A DNA stretch of 64,000 nucleotides from Gonatopus flavifemur (GCA_018340375.1 JAFFJZ010000001.1:45252001-45316000), one strand, 5' to 3'; numbered from the stretch's first letter, positions 11,445-23,458 are shown. Made by a program: numbers and translations. Notes: generated from the letters alone by a model not told the origin.

Positions 11445-12352
11445 TGACCAATGTATTCTGGTCTGGGCGCTCTTGGTCCCTCGTTTCTGGCAACACAGCT
11501 CCGATCAGTGTACACTGTGCGCAATGCAGAGTAGCCCTACTCCGATAACAAGCATAGTTTATACGCGGAGTATTTGGAGTAGTAGGGGTAGAACGCAGTA
11601 GCTACTCCGTTTGAGCGCGTAGACCGCCCTTACTGCTGAGCGCTACTGTCGCTCTGAACTGAGTATAATAGGGTGTAGTGGGAGACTCCCAAGCAGTGAA
11701 AAGAGCCGTTAAGACCGTTTCAGATTCCTGTGGATCTGCACATGGAGCAGAGAGCCGCGAGGGTGTCATCCTGACGAAGATGACTTCACACAATGTCATG
11801 CCCAAATTCAACACAAAGAAGAATTTCAGAACATCTGATTCCATTTTAAAGGTATACACACATCACGTCACATCACGGTGGATTCGCTTATGATTTCCAA
11901 CAATTCTTAATGCATGGCATACTTTAGTTGAACTTTTTCACTTTTCAGATCTAACCCAAGTCGATAATGCAAACAAATTTTTTCACCTTTAGTGTGCAAT
12001 AAACTTAGGTTCAAATAAACCATTCTTTGTTATGTTTCATCTACCTCTGAAAACTACACGTGTTTCTACAAAAATCATAGGAAAGTTTGATGGTATGAAA
12101 TTCAGTGTAGTTGGGGTCAGATTAGACCCTTCTAGTTGATACGATTGGTTACAAAAAGTTTTTACTTAATTTGATCCAATTTGACAACTGTTCCGTGAAA
12201 GAGAAATCAAATTTACAAAACAACAGGTTGATACTAGGTCCGATCGAGCTGAAATGTTTGTGGAGTTAGTCGAGTCACATTTTACGAAATGACAAAAAAA
12301 ATAGATGCAAGAAGATGGATTGCTCACATTTTTTGGATTTTCCGAACTCCGA

Positions 12353-12366
12353 GGGGGGGGGGGGGG
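12353..12366 (+). repeat. Poly-G tract (14 G)
   Basis: Fourteen consecutive G in AT-rich DNA, between two copies of a CGATCGAGCTGA-containing direct repeat in the third-level element. The length may be affected by sequencing slippage. Confidence 0.8.
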
Positions 12367-12875
12367 TGAGACCCCTACAGTTTGTTCGATCGAGCTGACA
12401 TTTTTTTGGGGGTTAGTTTGGGCACATTTGACAGCCATTCCGTGGATGTAGAGTCGATATTCAAGAAAAACGGGTTTTCACTACACCCTAGAGTATACTC
12501 CGTGCACCAAATTTCTCCCAGTGTACATTTCTTGCTGCTATCGTTAAATGAGTAACTGCGACAGCTAAAAAATAGCTCCTAATGTTTAGCTATCCAAATG
12601 ATAGCTCATCATTTTTCTTCGTGTGATTGCAACATTCGTGATTGCGATAACTCGAAATCTGGTTCTTTTCACCAGGGAATTGAAGCCAAAATCAACTACA
12701 TTTTTTCAGGCTAGAAAAACTAGATTTTCTTCTTTGTGTGATAATCAGAAGATGCAGTTAATTTTGGCTCAAACCAATTTTTCTGAACGTCACAATCACA
12801 TTTCCTAATGAATTGAACCAGGTTTCAAGTTATTGCGACTACGAATGTTTCAATCAGATCGTTTTTCTGTCAGTG

Positions 12876-13733
12876 TATTTGTAAATGCCTGATGAATTCA
12901 TTGCGTCGCATGATCATCAAATTCTACGTTTCGTACAGAACACAACATTTTCCAAATAAAAAACATCTTGATATTCATCACTGCAAAATATGACGATCAA
13001 TATGAAAACAACTCGAATGAATCGAGTTATCTCTGTTATATTTTCGATTAGGATTCCAGATTCATTTATATTCGTTTCCATAAGAATTCTTCATTCCTCA
13101 AACTTCTAGGGGACGTCTGTTTCTCAATCGTGAGATTATCTACCAATGAAGCCCAGCTTTTACGATGCTCAATCACTTTAGTAAGTTATTTGCATGTAAA
13201 TACATTCCTCTGATACTGAAGAACTCCCACATTTGTGTACAACCAGCAACAATTTACAATCGATAGGATTTCAGTAAATCCGGTAATCCTGAGTTCCGAT
13301 TCAATCACTTTTTTCATTCCTCTACTTCTCTGTCCCTTTCTCTCTCTGGTGTTATCTCATCCTAAAGATATTAAATTAACCGCTATGCATACTGTCCTAT
13401 CATTCTTAGTCTAATATTTGTGTATAAATTAATGAATGATTCAATTCTTCTACTTGTTGTATTGTAATTTCATACACGACTCTACTTTCGAGTGTCCGGT
13501 TTCATTTAAAATCTATTCACATTCTCGTGTATATTAAGGGATGTTATTTCGAGATGTACATCGGAGAATGTTACGGCTTATCTTGCGCTGAGCACTCCAA
13601 GTATGTGCAGTATAGAGAACTACCTTTGATAGAGCTATTGAGGTGTCTCGAGTATTTGAGATAACCTACCTATACCGTCTGATGGAAGATAAACTCGTAT
13701 GTCTCAGAACTTGATAAAAAGCTCCACTATCGA
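12876..13733. other. No recognisable gene or repeat
   Basis: AT-rich; pyrimidine-rich patch near 13315-13350. No coding frame of note. Confidence 0.45.
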
Positions 13734-14062
13734 TTACCAGCATTTAATACTTTCACATTTATTATTATGATGTTCAATAATTCCACATTTTCTACACAGT
13801 CCCCTACATACGATTGTATTGCATTTCCTCGAAGTTATATCGCGGTGAAATATCCAGTCCGTTGAATTCGAAATTTCGAAAAATGAGAAAAAGTTGGCAA
13901 ACTCATCATATGCTCCATCGCTACCAGAATTATGGTAATTTATAATATGTTTTGCAAACTCATTCTTCTTCGAGTAGTTTCCAAGATCGGATACTTTCCG
14001 AAGAAAACTGTTTGCCACAAAAGTAATCTTTTTGCCGCGAGCGAAATTATTCGTACAGAAGA
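13734..14062 (-). pseudogene. Unknown frame ending in a CCHC zinc knuckle
   Basis: The minus-strand frame is open from a TAA near 14063 to the stop at 13734 without an obvious ATG start. Its end reads CRGLCRKCGIIEHHNNKC, which contains a C-x2-C-x4-H-x4-C knuckle (CRKCGIIEHHNNKC). That spacing is typical of retroelement Gag and some nucleic-acid-binding proteins. The rest (FLRKVSDLGNYSKKNEFAKH...) is lysine-rich and unplaced. No reverse transcriptase or LTR is seen nearby. It may be an internal exon, a Gag fragment or chance. Confidence 0.3.
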
Positions 14063-15866
14063 CTTACGAGGAAATTCTCCTTGTTGCAAATTTATTTCCT
14101 TTGGTATAAATCGCTTTTTATTTACCGCAATCGGATTTTCTTCCACAGTGGAGGGGAATTTTAAAAGGAGGATATAAGGGTTTTAGCTATATATACAGGT
14201 CCAATAATAATGTTAACTCACATACGAGTGAATGTAAAGTAAATATTACATGCATATCGTTTGTATATTTTTCATTTTCTCAAAATCATTGCAACTTTTC
14301 CGACATTTCATTTGTGTTTGATTTATTATTATTTCGTATAACTCTCGCGTGTAAGCTGAACGCTTCGATTTCCACATCGGTGAAAATGATTTTGCAATGA
14401 ATCGGTAGTAGGTGATTTGTCAACCAGCGACAAGATTGATGATGAGATATTCTACATTGGTATTAGAAAAGTTACTCGGTCGACTTAGGTTGAATTGAAT
14501 TTAGAACGATTATTAGATTTTATTTTCCATTACTTTGTGAGAGCGAAAAAACGCCTCGATTCTCTACGTTATTTCACCTCCACCAACATGATCCTTGAAT
14601 TTTACCCCATGTATGAAATGTGATCGATCTTACACAGCAGGGAACCTGCGTAAAACTTTTTATTACTCGATCTTATTTCTCCTTTCATCACCTCGCTATT
14701 TGTTCTTTGGCTTCGCTGTTCCTTTTTACTTTGTTAGACATCGAAAGTTCGTCACACTGCAGGGGTTGCAGGAAGGAAAACAAACTTCCCTTTCTTTTTC
14801 TCTCAGGTTACTCAACGCGAAATACACTCATTCCAACGTGATATCGTTTTACTTGGAAGTTTTTTCTCCATTTTCATTCAACCTCGTATCTCTCGTGTTT
14901 TTTCGATAATTCATATTTCATTTTCCATCGCTGTTTCGTAGAATCAAAACGTGGATTCATCGTTCCACGATGATGCTCGTTGTTCGTCGCCGAATTGATA
15001 AATTAACCCGAAAAGTCATCAATTTCATCAAAAGGATCAATTGATTGTCTTTAGTGAGTGAAGAATACTGTATCAAATTTATATTCCCACTTGACAATTG
15101 GAGAAAAGGAGTGATAATTTGAATCGGGATGTAAAAATATTCAAATCATTATTCGAGTTTCTCAACGTCTTTCAATATATATATATATATATATGCTAAA
15201 AATTATATAGCCCCGTCAAGTTTCGTTTCGAATCGTCATGTGCAGAATTTCAACGCGTTCTGGTCACAATATAATATGTTTCCCTCAACGTACGTGACGT
15301 TGCCTTTAACGTTGATCATTCCGCCACTCATCTAGTGCCTACCTCTGCACGTTCTTTCCTTTCCCACCGCACATGACCGTTTCAATTATTAGCGGACCAT
15401 ATACGCAGAAGGGAATATGCTACATCGACCATGACACGAGGCTGTGCACGAGGATAGACAACCTAAGAGGACGGATGAGAAGAGAAAGAGATGAGGGAAT
15501 AGAGAACAAATTCGAGTCTAAGGGAGTGAAATGTACTGGATGCAATGTGTATCGCACACCGTACACGTACTCTCTGATGTATATGTGGCATCTTGATGCA
15601 CCGATTCGCAAGGACGATTCTCCGTACTGTTACGTATGCGTATACATACGTGATCAACATGATATATGCAGGCGATTAGCGAACGTTTAGTACATGCAGT
15701 TAATCACATACTCCTAGGCGGATGATGAGAATTATATATAAAAGGGATGAGACGAACAAAACGAATGGATAGGCATTTATTCCAGCGATATCCTAAGGGT
15801 ATCGTGTTCTGGAAATCTTCTACAGGTTAGAAAGTTTGATGGAATTTTAAAATATTGTAAACTCCA
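14063..15866. other. Mostly anonymous DNA with a TA microsatellite
   Basis: A (TA)n tract lies near 15176-15195. Chance-like frames occur at 14595-14909. The block 15230-15720 is less AT-rich and holds the frame listed at 15373. No inverted-repeat element identified. Confidence 0.4.
15373..15690 (+). CDS. Unrecognised 105-codon open frame (doubtful)
   Basis: ATG-started, 105 residues (MTVSIISGPYTQKGICYID...), charged in the middle (RGRMRRERDEGIENKFESK) with two CxxC-like pairs (CTGC, CYVC). Two minus-strand frames are open over the same bases, which argues that the low stop density is compositional. No family recognised; no splice or promoter evidence. Confidence 0.15.
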   Translation: MTVSIISGPYTQKGICYIDHDTRLCTRIDNLRGRMRRERDEGIENKFESKGVKCTGCNVYRTPYTYSLMYMWHLDAPIRKDDSPYCYVCVYIRDQHDICRRLANV

Positions 15867-16549
15867 CACTGACAGAAAAACGACCTGGTTGAAACATTCG
15901 TGGTCGCAATAACTTGAAATCTGGTTCGATTGACCAGGAAATGTGATTGCGATGTCCAGAAAAAGTGGTTGAAGCACACGATATTCTCGTCGAGACTGAA
16001 AAAGAATACATCATCTTAATTTAAACGTGATCCAATGAGGTATCCACCGCACAGAATTCCGACTTCGTATCTAATGAAACGGAATAATCGATCATTCCGA
16101 TTTCATAAACAAGATCAACCAAGATATGCTTCCGGTATCGTTTGTCAGTCTCGTCTCGTCTCGGTGCAACGCTCAATGCAGATCTCGATATAGATCTTGA
16201 TCATTTTCATTTGCAAGATCAAAACCTGTCACGAATTTGTTCCGTCTGATGCGAAGCTTCAATCGAGTTTAGTAAACCATGTCTTACAAACAGTAGAATG
16301 ATGAATATAGATCATTTTCCAAGTTCTTGACGCGAGTCTCGTGTGCACCCTTAGTTGAAGCCAAAATTAACTATATATTTCGGTTGTCACGCCAAAGAAA
16401 GGATCTGGTTTTTCCAGCCTGAAAAATGTAGTTAATTTTCCCTTCAACCACTTTTTCTAGACATCACAATCACATTCCCTAGTGAATCGAACCAGATTTC
16501 AAGTTATTGCGACCACTGATGTTTTAACCAGATCGTTTTCCTGTCAGTG
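15867..16549. mobile_element. CACTGACAG-family element with an insertion
   Basis: Ends CACTGACAGAAAAACGACC and, inverted, CACTGACAGGAAAACGATC. Both arms have GTCGCAATAACTTGAAATCT. Flanks ca (15865-15866) and ca (16550-16551) form a non-palindromic 2 bp duplication. Between two TTGAAG copies (15970-15975 and 16355-16360) sits a 379 bp stretch (15976-16354) that does not match the sister copy 10726-12875 and begins CACACGATATTCTCG and ends with CGAGTCTCGTGTGCACC; I read it as a secondary insertion. Confidence 0.75.
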
Positions 16550-16559
16550 CACTCGTGAG

Positions 16560-17066
16560 TTACCCATGAGGAAAGGGGAACACGGGCCAATACTGGCTCA
16601 GCACTGCTGCCAGAATTGCCAGTACTGGCAAATCCGAAGCTACCAAAGCTATCAAAACTGGCAAGAAGTCGGCATGACAACATCATTTCACATAAAGGCC
16701 TGTATAACATTGACGATCGTGTCAGTACTGTCCATTCGTATGTGCCAACTATGGTAGAATTCTGGCATTTCAACCTCATCCAGATAGTATCGATTGAATA
16801 GGTCCAAGACTGTCTGTCCCCTCAAATCAATACCGTTTGAAATCCGTCCAATAGATGGTGCCAATTGGAAAATAATGATGACCCTGGATAGAAACAATTG
16901 TTCCCGCCAAAGATTGACGAATATAACCTTGCCAGTACCAGGCCATTTGTCGACTTCGGCAATTTCCACATGGGTAGTCACAATAGAAAATTGATTCTAA
17001 CGTATATATCACGAATTCTTTGTACAATTCCTCCAGGAACGATCCTTCCATTCTGTTCCTATTCAA
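16560..17066 (-). pseudogene. Coding-like minus-strand block, family unknown
   Basis: Right next to the element ending at 16549, DNA of more balanced composition has two overlapping minus-strand frames. One (17066-16827) reads MEGSFLEELYKEFVIYTLES... The other (16981-16688) reads ...HVEIAEVDKWPGTGKVIFVN... and ...LFNRYYLDEVEMPEFYHSW. Switching between frames would give one longer protein, as in a frameshifted gene. No motif lets me name it. Confidence 0.25.
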
Positions 17067-17100
17067 AAGAATGTACGCTGATCATTTCTCAACAATCTTG

Positions 17101-18935
17101 AAATATAAGAATGTGAGGAGCTACTACCAAACCTTGAAATGTTGAACAACCAAATCCAGTAACTAGCCCTAACACTTGTAAAAACTTCTGGAAGAAATGA
17201 ACCGATGTGTTTTCTTTTGAATAAGGGTAGAATGAAGTACGGCCCGTGAAAGGAATTGAAACAAAGAGTTCTTAAAAACTACCCGATTGCGTTTACACTA
17301 GATTTCCAAGACTGAAAAGGTCAAGATATTATATGGAAAATCAATACAATACAGCAATCAACAAGAGAGCATCGATAAAAACGAAGAAAAAAAAATATGA
17401 AATGCATTGACTGTGAAATTTTGATGCTGTAAGGTAATTATTCCCTTGTTTGTAACTTGATTATTCGACTAGTTTGATATACACTTCATAAAATATGAAT
17501 TCTTAGGAAGAACAGACAAGACGAGACACAGTTGAAGTATAATGGATAGGTAATAGTAGGCGAGGGATGTAATAGTTGGATGAAGATGCAACGTTCAGTT
17601 CGATAGACGAGCAGAAGAGAGAATTGAAGTCCACAGGTCTGGTACGACTGGAATAGCGTATCATCATCAATAATCAATGCATCGAGTTTGCTGAAATCGA
17701 TACGCTTATAACTGTGAACAATTTTCTCTCTTATCTTTGGTGGCACTTTTTTTCATTATTCTATCAGATAATTTGTCGCCCCACGTCATTTATTCTACGA
17801 GAGCTAAATTGTACTTGACATTCGAGTCCTTCACTCGTACCGGTAAAGCGTTGAATATTCGATGAATGCTGGTTATGAAGATTCGAATTATTCATACGAA
17901 AAGGAATGAATGATCGTAAGTACTGTTAGAAGGAATGGGAAACGCAAACTGGTTCTGGGAAATTTCAACATAGAGATCACTGTTTCGTAATCCATTAGGT
18001 TTTTTTCCTGTGTGCATGTTTAATGCACGATGCAATTATTTTGGATCAACGGATTATTTAATTTTTTTCAAAAACTGATGAGATATTCATGTTCTTCTCT
18101 TTCGTATACTTCAAATTAACAATTTGAAGAGCAATCCAGCGGGCACCTGGGTACGTTTAATGGGGGTTGCAATCTTTCGTTTCCCTACAATCACACGGAG
18201 AGCGAAATAAGTACATAATGCATAGGAACTTCTATGATATTCACAGAATTCTTGATGTTGATTCACATCCATTGTACAGGGACAGAATTTTTCATTAAAA
18301 GTAACTACGCAAATTGCCGTCATTTTAGCGCATCGTGTCATCCTAAAAAACCTTTTCTGAAATGCAAGAATGGTCATATCGTAAAATACGTTAAAAATTA
18401 TCACCCTCTCGGTTGAGGATTTTATAAAATTTGAAAAATATTCATGCATTTTCACGTGCTAAGTGATGTGGAATAATGTGTATATGCATGTGAGGTAATG
18501 TTGTTTCGTCCCAACTTTGTAGTGATTTGTTAATTTTTTATGGAAAATTCTCTGTTCATTCTATTTGAAGGAGGGAATGCTATTTTTATGAGATGATATT
18601 TCTCGATCCACATTTCGGTGGAGGAAAAGTTATAAATAAAGAAGAACTAGGTGCATTTTTCGATTGATTTGGTTCTCTTAAAAAATAAAATCCCTTAGGC
18701 TTAGGGTTAATCATTCGTTGTTAGTCACTAATAATGTATGTACACAAATTAACCCTTCGTTGACCCACAGGGGTCTCTAAAGGGTGGAATAGATTTCTGA
18801 AATCTGATTTCCCGTTCATAAAGGTGAGAACTTTGAGAACCTTGGTACATTTGCGATCATCGCAAAAGCTTCATCCAACGAAAGCTTGAAAATACGCGAG
18901 AATACGTTGGTTGAATGAGAATTAAAAATTACATA
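17101..18935. other. No recognisable gene; possible piggyBac-like end
   Basis: AT-rich. At 18749 the sequence TTAACCCTTCGTTGACCC followed by AGGGGTCTCT resembles the piggyBac-like ends at 51915 and 58019, but no partner end was found. A lone CACACGGAGAG occurs near 18191. Confidence 0.35.
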
Positions 18936-19186
18936 CACCGTACAAAATTTTATGAGAAAATTTCTATATATTTATGTGAAGTAATCAACACATACATGCG
19001 TTAGGAATTTTCTCAACTTGTCCGAAAATTTACGGTGAAATGTTGAGAACAATCCCATAAAGTTTGGAATTTTCAAATAAATGTATGAAAAATTTCATAT
19101 AGAACTACCGGAAATTGATTTCCTAATCAGTAATTGGAATTTTCCGGTTGATATACACAGGAAAATTCTGATCATTTTTTACAGTG
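18936..19186. mobile_element. CACCG/CAGTG-ended element
   Basis: Left end CACCGTACAAAATTTTATGA, right end inverted CACTGTAAAAAATGATCAG. Flanks ta and ta. Non-coding. Confidence 0.6.
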
Positions 19187-19263
19187 TAGAATGCACCACA
19201 GATTTAAGAACTTGAAACAAAATTATACGAAAATTGTGTGTGTCCGTACCAGCATAGCATGCA

Positions 19264-19476
19264 CGGAAAAAAATGTTTCATAACCCTTATCCTGTAAGAT
19301 GTTTTTCGGTAACCGTGAACATTATGGTGGGGTCTTCAAAGTTCTGAGTTTTTTCCACTTCTCTCACTTTTTTAACTTTTTTCCACTCTTTTCATGTGCT
19401 GAAACCCACATCTTCTTACCAAGTTACGGAGGAAAACGATTTCCTTCCGGACTCCAAAGACCCCACCTCAGAGGTT
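19264..19476. repeat. Probable CACGG-class repeat with GGTGGGGTCTT inverted pair
   Basis: Begins CACGGAAAAAAATG. GGTGGGGTCTTCAAAG near 19328 pairs with CTCCAAAGACCCCACC near 19452. It abuts the next element at 19478, and the right boundary is uncertain. Confidence 0.35.
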
Positions 19477-19477
19477 A

Positions 19478-19699
19478 CACTGTAAAAAAAGTTGTTAAAT
19501 TTCAAACAAAAATATTTGGGAATTTACAAACTCGTTTTGGAAGAACAATTTCTGAACTCTCTTTGTGTATCGGCAAACAAAAATTTGGGAAGTTTAAAAA
19601 ATCTCCGTAAAATCATAAAATTTTTTGGATTTTTACAAATTTTGTTACGATAATTTCCAAACTTTCTTTGGCAATTTTGGAAGTATTTTTTTGACAGTG
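19478..19699. mobile_element. CACTG-ended element
   Basis: Left end CACTGTAAAAAAAGTTG, right end inverted CACTGTCAAAAAAATAC. The interior has repeated TTTGGGAA / TTTCCAAA motifs. Flanks ta and tg do not match. Confidence 0.55.
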
Positions 19700-21788
19700 T
19701 GAGGGATGATATTCGCTGACGCATTCAGTGAAATACAGGTCTATTGAAATATTTCGTAATATTTACAAGAATTCTTGTAGATCCCACGATGGTCGCAATT
19801 AAAATACCGCAATACTACCGCAGTAGGAAATTTGACTGAAGTTCTAGTAAATATCAACAGAAGTAGTTCAATAGTGGCGTATTTCACCACCCTCGTTGAT
19901 AAATTCTATCAAACATTCTTTCCCGTGTATCAACTGCTACCACAATGGTATCACACTGTAAGAAAAAACACTATTATCAGAATCAACATCGCACGAATTC
20001 TATAGAAGTTTATGTCGAAATTCACTGTCAGGATAAGTCCAAAATTCAGAAACAATACCATTTAGAGTGGACTTTTTTCAACACCACGATTTGTTTTGAA
20101 ACTGCATAAACTTGCAGTGACCTAATTTCCCATGGACGATGAGAGTTTATTGCATGCTATGCTCTGTAACCCCTGTGTGCATCAACATACAGCCAATTTC
20201 AGGCCATTCTTGGCAAATGCTAACCAGGATTGGGTCATGACGCGTCATTGACGGTTTGTTACATTCATTACAAAGTATGATACCTAATGTATAATACGTA
20301 AATTACGTATATTACATGAGAAGACCCTGAAGAAGGGATTTGGTACAAGGTATAATACGTAAAATACACTACGTGTCATTGAGTTTTATACGCCTAGTAT
20401 TATACCTACCTAACCCTGATGCTGGCCAATTTCACGCCAGGAATAAAGGGCTAAAGTTGGCTCAATGTTTGTGCACACGTGGGAATGACATCTATCTCTG
20501 AATCCGTGAATTGTTCCGAATATCTCGGCTATCAGCTTCTAAGCTCTGAAGCAAGGTATAATTCTTTCCTCAAACATTGTGGAAGAATGATAACCGAAGA
20601 AAAATAATTACAGTCCAATTCGCGAACACTGAATCACATGACTTGGATTAAAATTTCTAATAGACGGAAACGCGTATGGAAAAGAGAATAAATTTCAATT
20701 AAAATTCATATTGTAAGAAAGATGGGAACTCTGTTTGTGAATCAATCGACGATCATGTATTAAAAACAAACCAATGATGAAGAACAATTCACAAAATTCA
20801 ATTATCTCAAAAACGTGAATTTTCATTGCCATTTCGATTATACGTGTATCCTTCAATTTCATTCGTTCACCGCTTTGTGTTTATTCATTTCACCGCTAGA
20901 ATTCATTTATAACGAGTGATGTAATATATTGCGTTATGAAAATGGGGTGCACATATGGGATAGTGGTTTTTTTACGCTTTTACACTCGTGAAAATGTAGG
21001 ACACTCATGAGCTAACAATTTCATTATCCTGGAAATCATACGCGTCATTTCAAACGATGGAATTATAAGTCGAATTTATTCTCGACTATTCATATATTAT
21101 TCCATTTCCGTTCTCGTATTTTGAATTGATGAGCAAATAGTATTTTCAGCGGATTTCAATGTGTTTTTTCTGTGCTTATTTCGATATTTCCAGAATGGCG
21201 AATAATGATTCTTCAGGTTCAAAACGGAGAGTACGGAATGATAGAACTAATGAAATCTGGGTTTGATTGGATGTGACACAATCTGATAATTTTTCATTTA
21301 TCTCATTAATCCATAATTGAGAATATAAAGGTGACATGGCAAGGAGAGAAACTATCGATGGTACCACGATTTCAGTTTCTTCATAGACAGCCACGAATTT
21401 TTGTAGCCTATCAGAGAATTCTTTGTAAATTATCCAAATTTTTAGTGAATTCAAAAATCCGATGTAGGTTACCAATATTTTTTGCTCTCCATATGTTGCC
21501 CATTAATTTGAAAGACATTTAACCGATCAGAAGGATTGATTACGAAAGATATCAATGAATCTGCGAGTTTGAATCTGTTGTGAAATGAGTTCCCACTATA
21601 CAGGATTATATATGGGAGTACCAGATATGGCCTTGATTATATTACCTGGTGTCATTTTATCCCAGATGGACATGATTTTGGGTATTCTCTACCTCTCGTT
21701 GAGGTCTGACGGGTCCTGGCCGAAGACAAGGATCCAGTTCGATCAGAAATTTGTTGACTATAAAAAGAATAAGAATGAGAATAATGTA
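19700..21788. other. Anonymous DNA with ATAATACGTA repeats
   Basis: GTATAATACGTAAA-type motifs recur at 20289-20400. A lone CACTGTAAGAAAAAAC occurs near 19956. The 99-codon minus frame at 21176-21475 has no recognised motif. No gene supported. Confidence 0.35.
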
Positions 21789-22240
21789 CACGGAGAGAAA
21801 TGTATAATAAAAATCGTGCAGTGAAAATTTTCTAATACGACGTATTGAAAAATATAATCACTTTTAAGACTCAATTTGATGTGACCAAATATATTTTTAT
21901 AATGAAACGATTATATTGACATTTACTAAAAAATATAATGAACATTGCTGAGAAATATATATCAATCCGTAACGGAATATATAATACACATTGATGTGAT
22001 TCATAATAGGAAGAATATTTGTAATAAAATTCCTAATACAGTCAATAAGATCATTTAATGAGAACTTCCTAAACGCGTTAGAGGGAGCGCTGATGACAGT
22101 TCGAACTCTGAAGAATTCATAAGACGTGTCGTATACTCCGCAGTAGGAACTTGAATTTATCGATTCACTTGGCGTGTATTGTGATGAAAAATTTGAAGAC
22201 TCCAACGTGTTTTCGAGTGTTCGAATGTGGTTTTTATATC

Positions 22241-23458
22241 ACACATGGGCTGAAAAGTCCCGGGCCTAACATATAAATGGCGCGGATTTTACTGCATTCA
22301 CCTGTTTTTCAGTTAGTACTAACCTTCAAAAGACAGCTGTCAAAATTTCATGATATTCTATTCATTAGTTTGGGAGTTATTGTACTAAGAGTGACGCTAC
22401 TTTTTTTATTTTTAAAACAATGGATCAAAACCAATTTCGTGTTTTAATTTTACACTGCTTCTTGATGAGAAAAAATACCGTCCAAGCGGAGCAATGGCTT
22501 GAAACGTGTTATGGGGACTCCGCTCCATCAGGAATCACAATAAAACGTTGGTTTGCTGACTTCAAACGTGGTCGTAGAGACACCGATGATGCAGAACGCA
22601 GTGGACGTCCAAATGAGGCGGTAACACCAGAAAACATAAAAAAAATCCATAAAATCGTTTTGAATGATCGAAAAGTGAAGTTGCGTGAGTTAGCTGACAT
22701 CGTAAAAATATCGAAAAAAACCTGTTGGCTTTACATTGCATGTGCATTTAACTGTGAGGAAGCTCTGTTCAGAGTGAGTGCTGCGTTTGCTCACTGTTGA
22801 CCAAAAACAAGAATGCGTTGATGCTGCTGAGCAGTGTTTGATCATGTTTGAACGTAACAAGCCGAAATTCTGCGTCGATATGTTACAATGGATGGAACAT
22901 GGATCCATCACTTCACTCCGGAATCAAAACGATCGTCATCTCAGTGGACAACCACTGGTGAACCTCGTCCAAAGCGCCCGAGAGCACAACAATCGGCTGT
23001 CAAGGTTATGGCCTCGGTATTTTGGGATGTGCGTGGTGTAATATTCATCGACTATCTTGAGAAGAGAAATACCATCAACAGTGAATATTAAATCGCATTA
23101 TTGGAGCGTTTGAAGGCCGAAATTGCAAAGAAACGATCGCATATGGCAAAGAAAAAAATTGTATTTCTCAAGACAACGCACCATGTCACAAGTTAATCAA
23201 AACAATGGGAAAACTACATGAATTGAACTCCAAATTGCTTCCACATCCATAGATTTGTTCCCAGCGACTACTGGCTGTTCGCAGACCTAAAAAAAATGCT
23301 CGCCGGTAAGAAAATTTCGCTCGAATGAAGGGGTTATCGCTGAAACTCAGTCCTATTTTGAGGCAAAAGATAAATCGTTCTACAAAAGTGGTATTGAAAT
23401 GTTAGAGCGGCGCTGGAATGATTGCGTTGTTCTTGATGGAGATTACGTTGATGAATAG
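22241..23458 (+). mobile_element. Decayed irritans-type mariner (5' end present, 3' ITR not found)
   Basis: The 5' end ACACATGGGCTGAAAAGTCC has the shape of irritans-subfamily mariner ITRs, and the transposase follows at 22420. After the transposase stop at 23456-23458 I could not find the inverted partner, so the 3' end is deleted or heavily mutated. A non-functional fossil inside 21789-24228. Confidence 0.8.
22420..23458 (+). pseudogene. Mariner transposase, irritans-like, frameshifted
   Basis: The protein would bind the element's ends and catalyse TA-targeted cut-and-paste transposition. The N-terminal helix-turn-helix half is open from MDQNQFRVLILHCF through SAPSGITIKRWF, ERSGRPNEAVTPENIKKIHK and LRELADIVKISK. 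The frame then shifts near 22730-22770, shifts back near 22875, stops at TAA 23089-23091 (after TINSEY) and shifts again near 23165 and beyond. The three catalytic regions remain readable: TMDGTWIHH, QDNAPCHK and DLFPSDYWLF, with Glu after the first Asp changed to Gly. It ends DGDYVDE and TAG. Full length would be near the family's usual 345 residues. Inactive. Confidence 0.9.

Larger units (their letters stand above)
10942..12523. mobile_element. Third-level element, ends CACTGAGGGAGATTTGGTGC
   Basis: The right end inverted is CACTGGGAGAAATTTGGTGC, and flanks are ta and ta. It is less AT-rich than its hosts. It contains the AGATCT element (11108-11444), a GAGTAGC/GCTACTC-rich patch near 11530-11620, a direct repeat starting CGATCGAGCTGA at about 12241 and 12389, and a run of 14 G at 12353-12366. 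A 71-codon frame (11678-11893) has no recognised motif. Confidence 0.75.
10747..12623. mobile_element. Second-level element (CAGCA/AGCTA-rich family copy 2)
   Basis: Ends CACGCAAAAAATG and (inverted) CACGAAGAAAAATG. The outer 195 bp and last 100 bp carry AGCTGTAGCTATTTTTTAGC, GATAGCCAAATGAT and their inverted partners (GACAGCTAAAAAATAGC, TAGCTATCCAAATGAT). It belongs with 6549-6869 and 47384-47711. Interrupted by 10942-12523. Flanks ag and tg do not match. Confidence 0.6.
10726..12875. mobile_element. Outer element of a four-level nest (CACTGACAG family)
   Basis: Left end CAATGACAGGGAAACG, right end inverted CACTGACAGAAAAACG, flanked by ta and ta. Its own sequence is only 10726-10746 plus 12624-12875; the rest is the insertion 10747-12623. 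The right part (AACATTCGTGATTGCGATAA, CTGGTT, GTTATTGCGACTACGAATGT) matches the copy at 15867-16549, which fixes its identity and boundaries. Confidence 0.75.

Noticed and set aside
12353..12366. Poly-G run as a G-quadruplex or regulatory element
   Set aside because: A single G14 run with no further G-runs at suitable spacing; may also be a sequencing artefact.
15176..15195. (TA)n tract as an AT-rich replication or recombination signal
   Set aside because: A simple microsatellite of about 20 bp; no supporting context.
20280..20410. ATAATACGTA repeats as a bounded mobile element
   Set aside because: Motifs recur but no consistent ends or target duplication were found.
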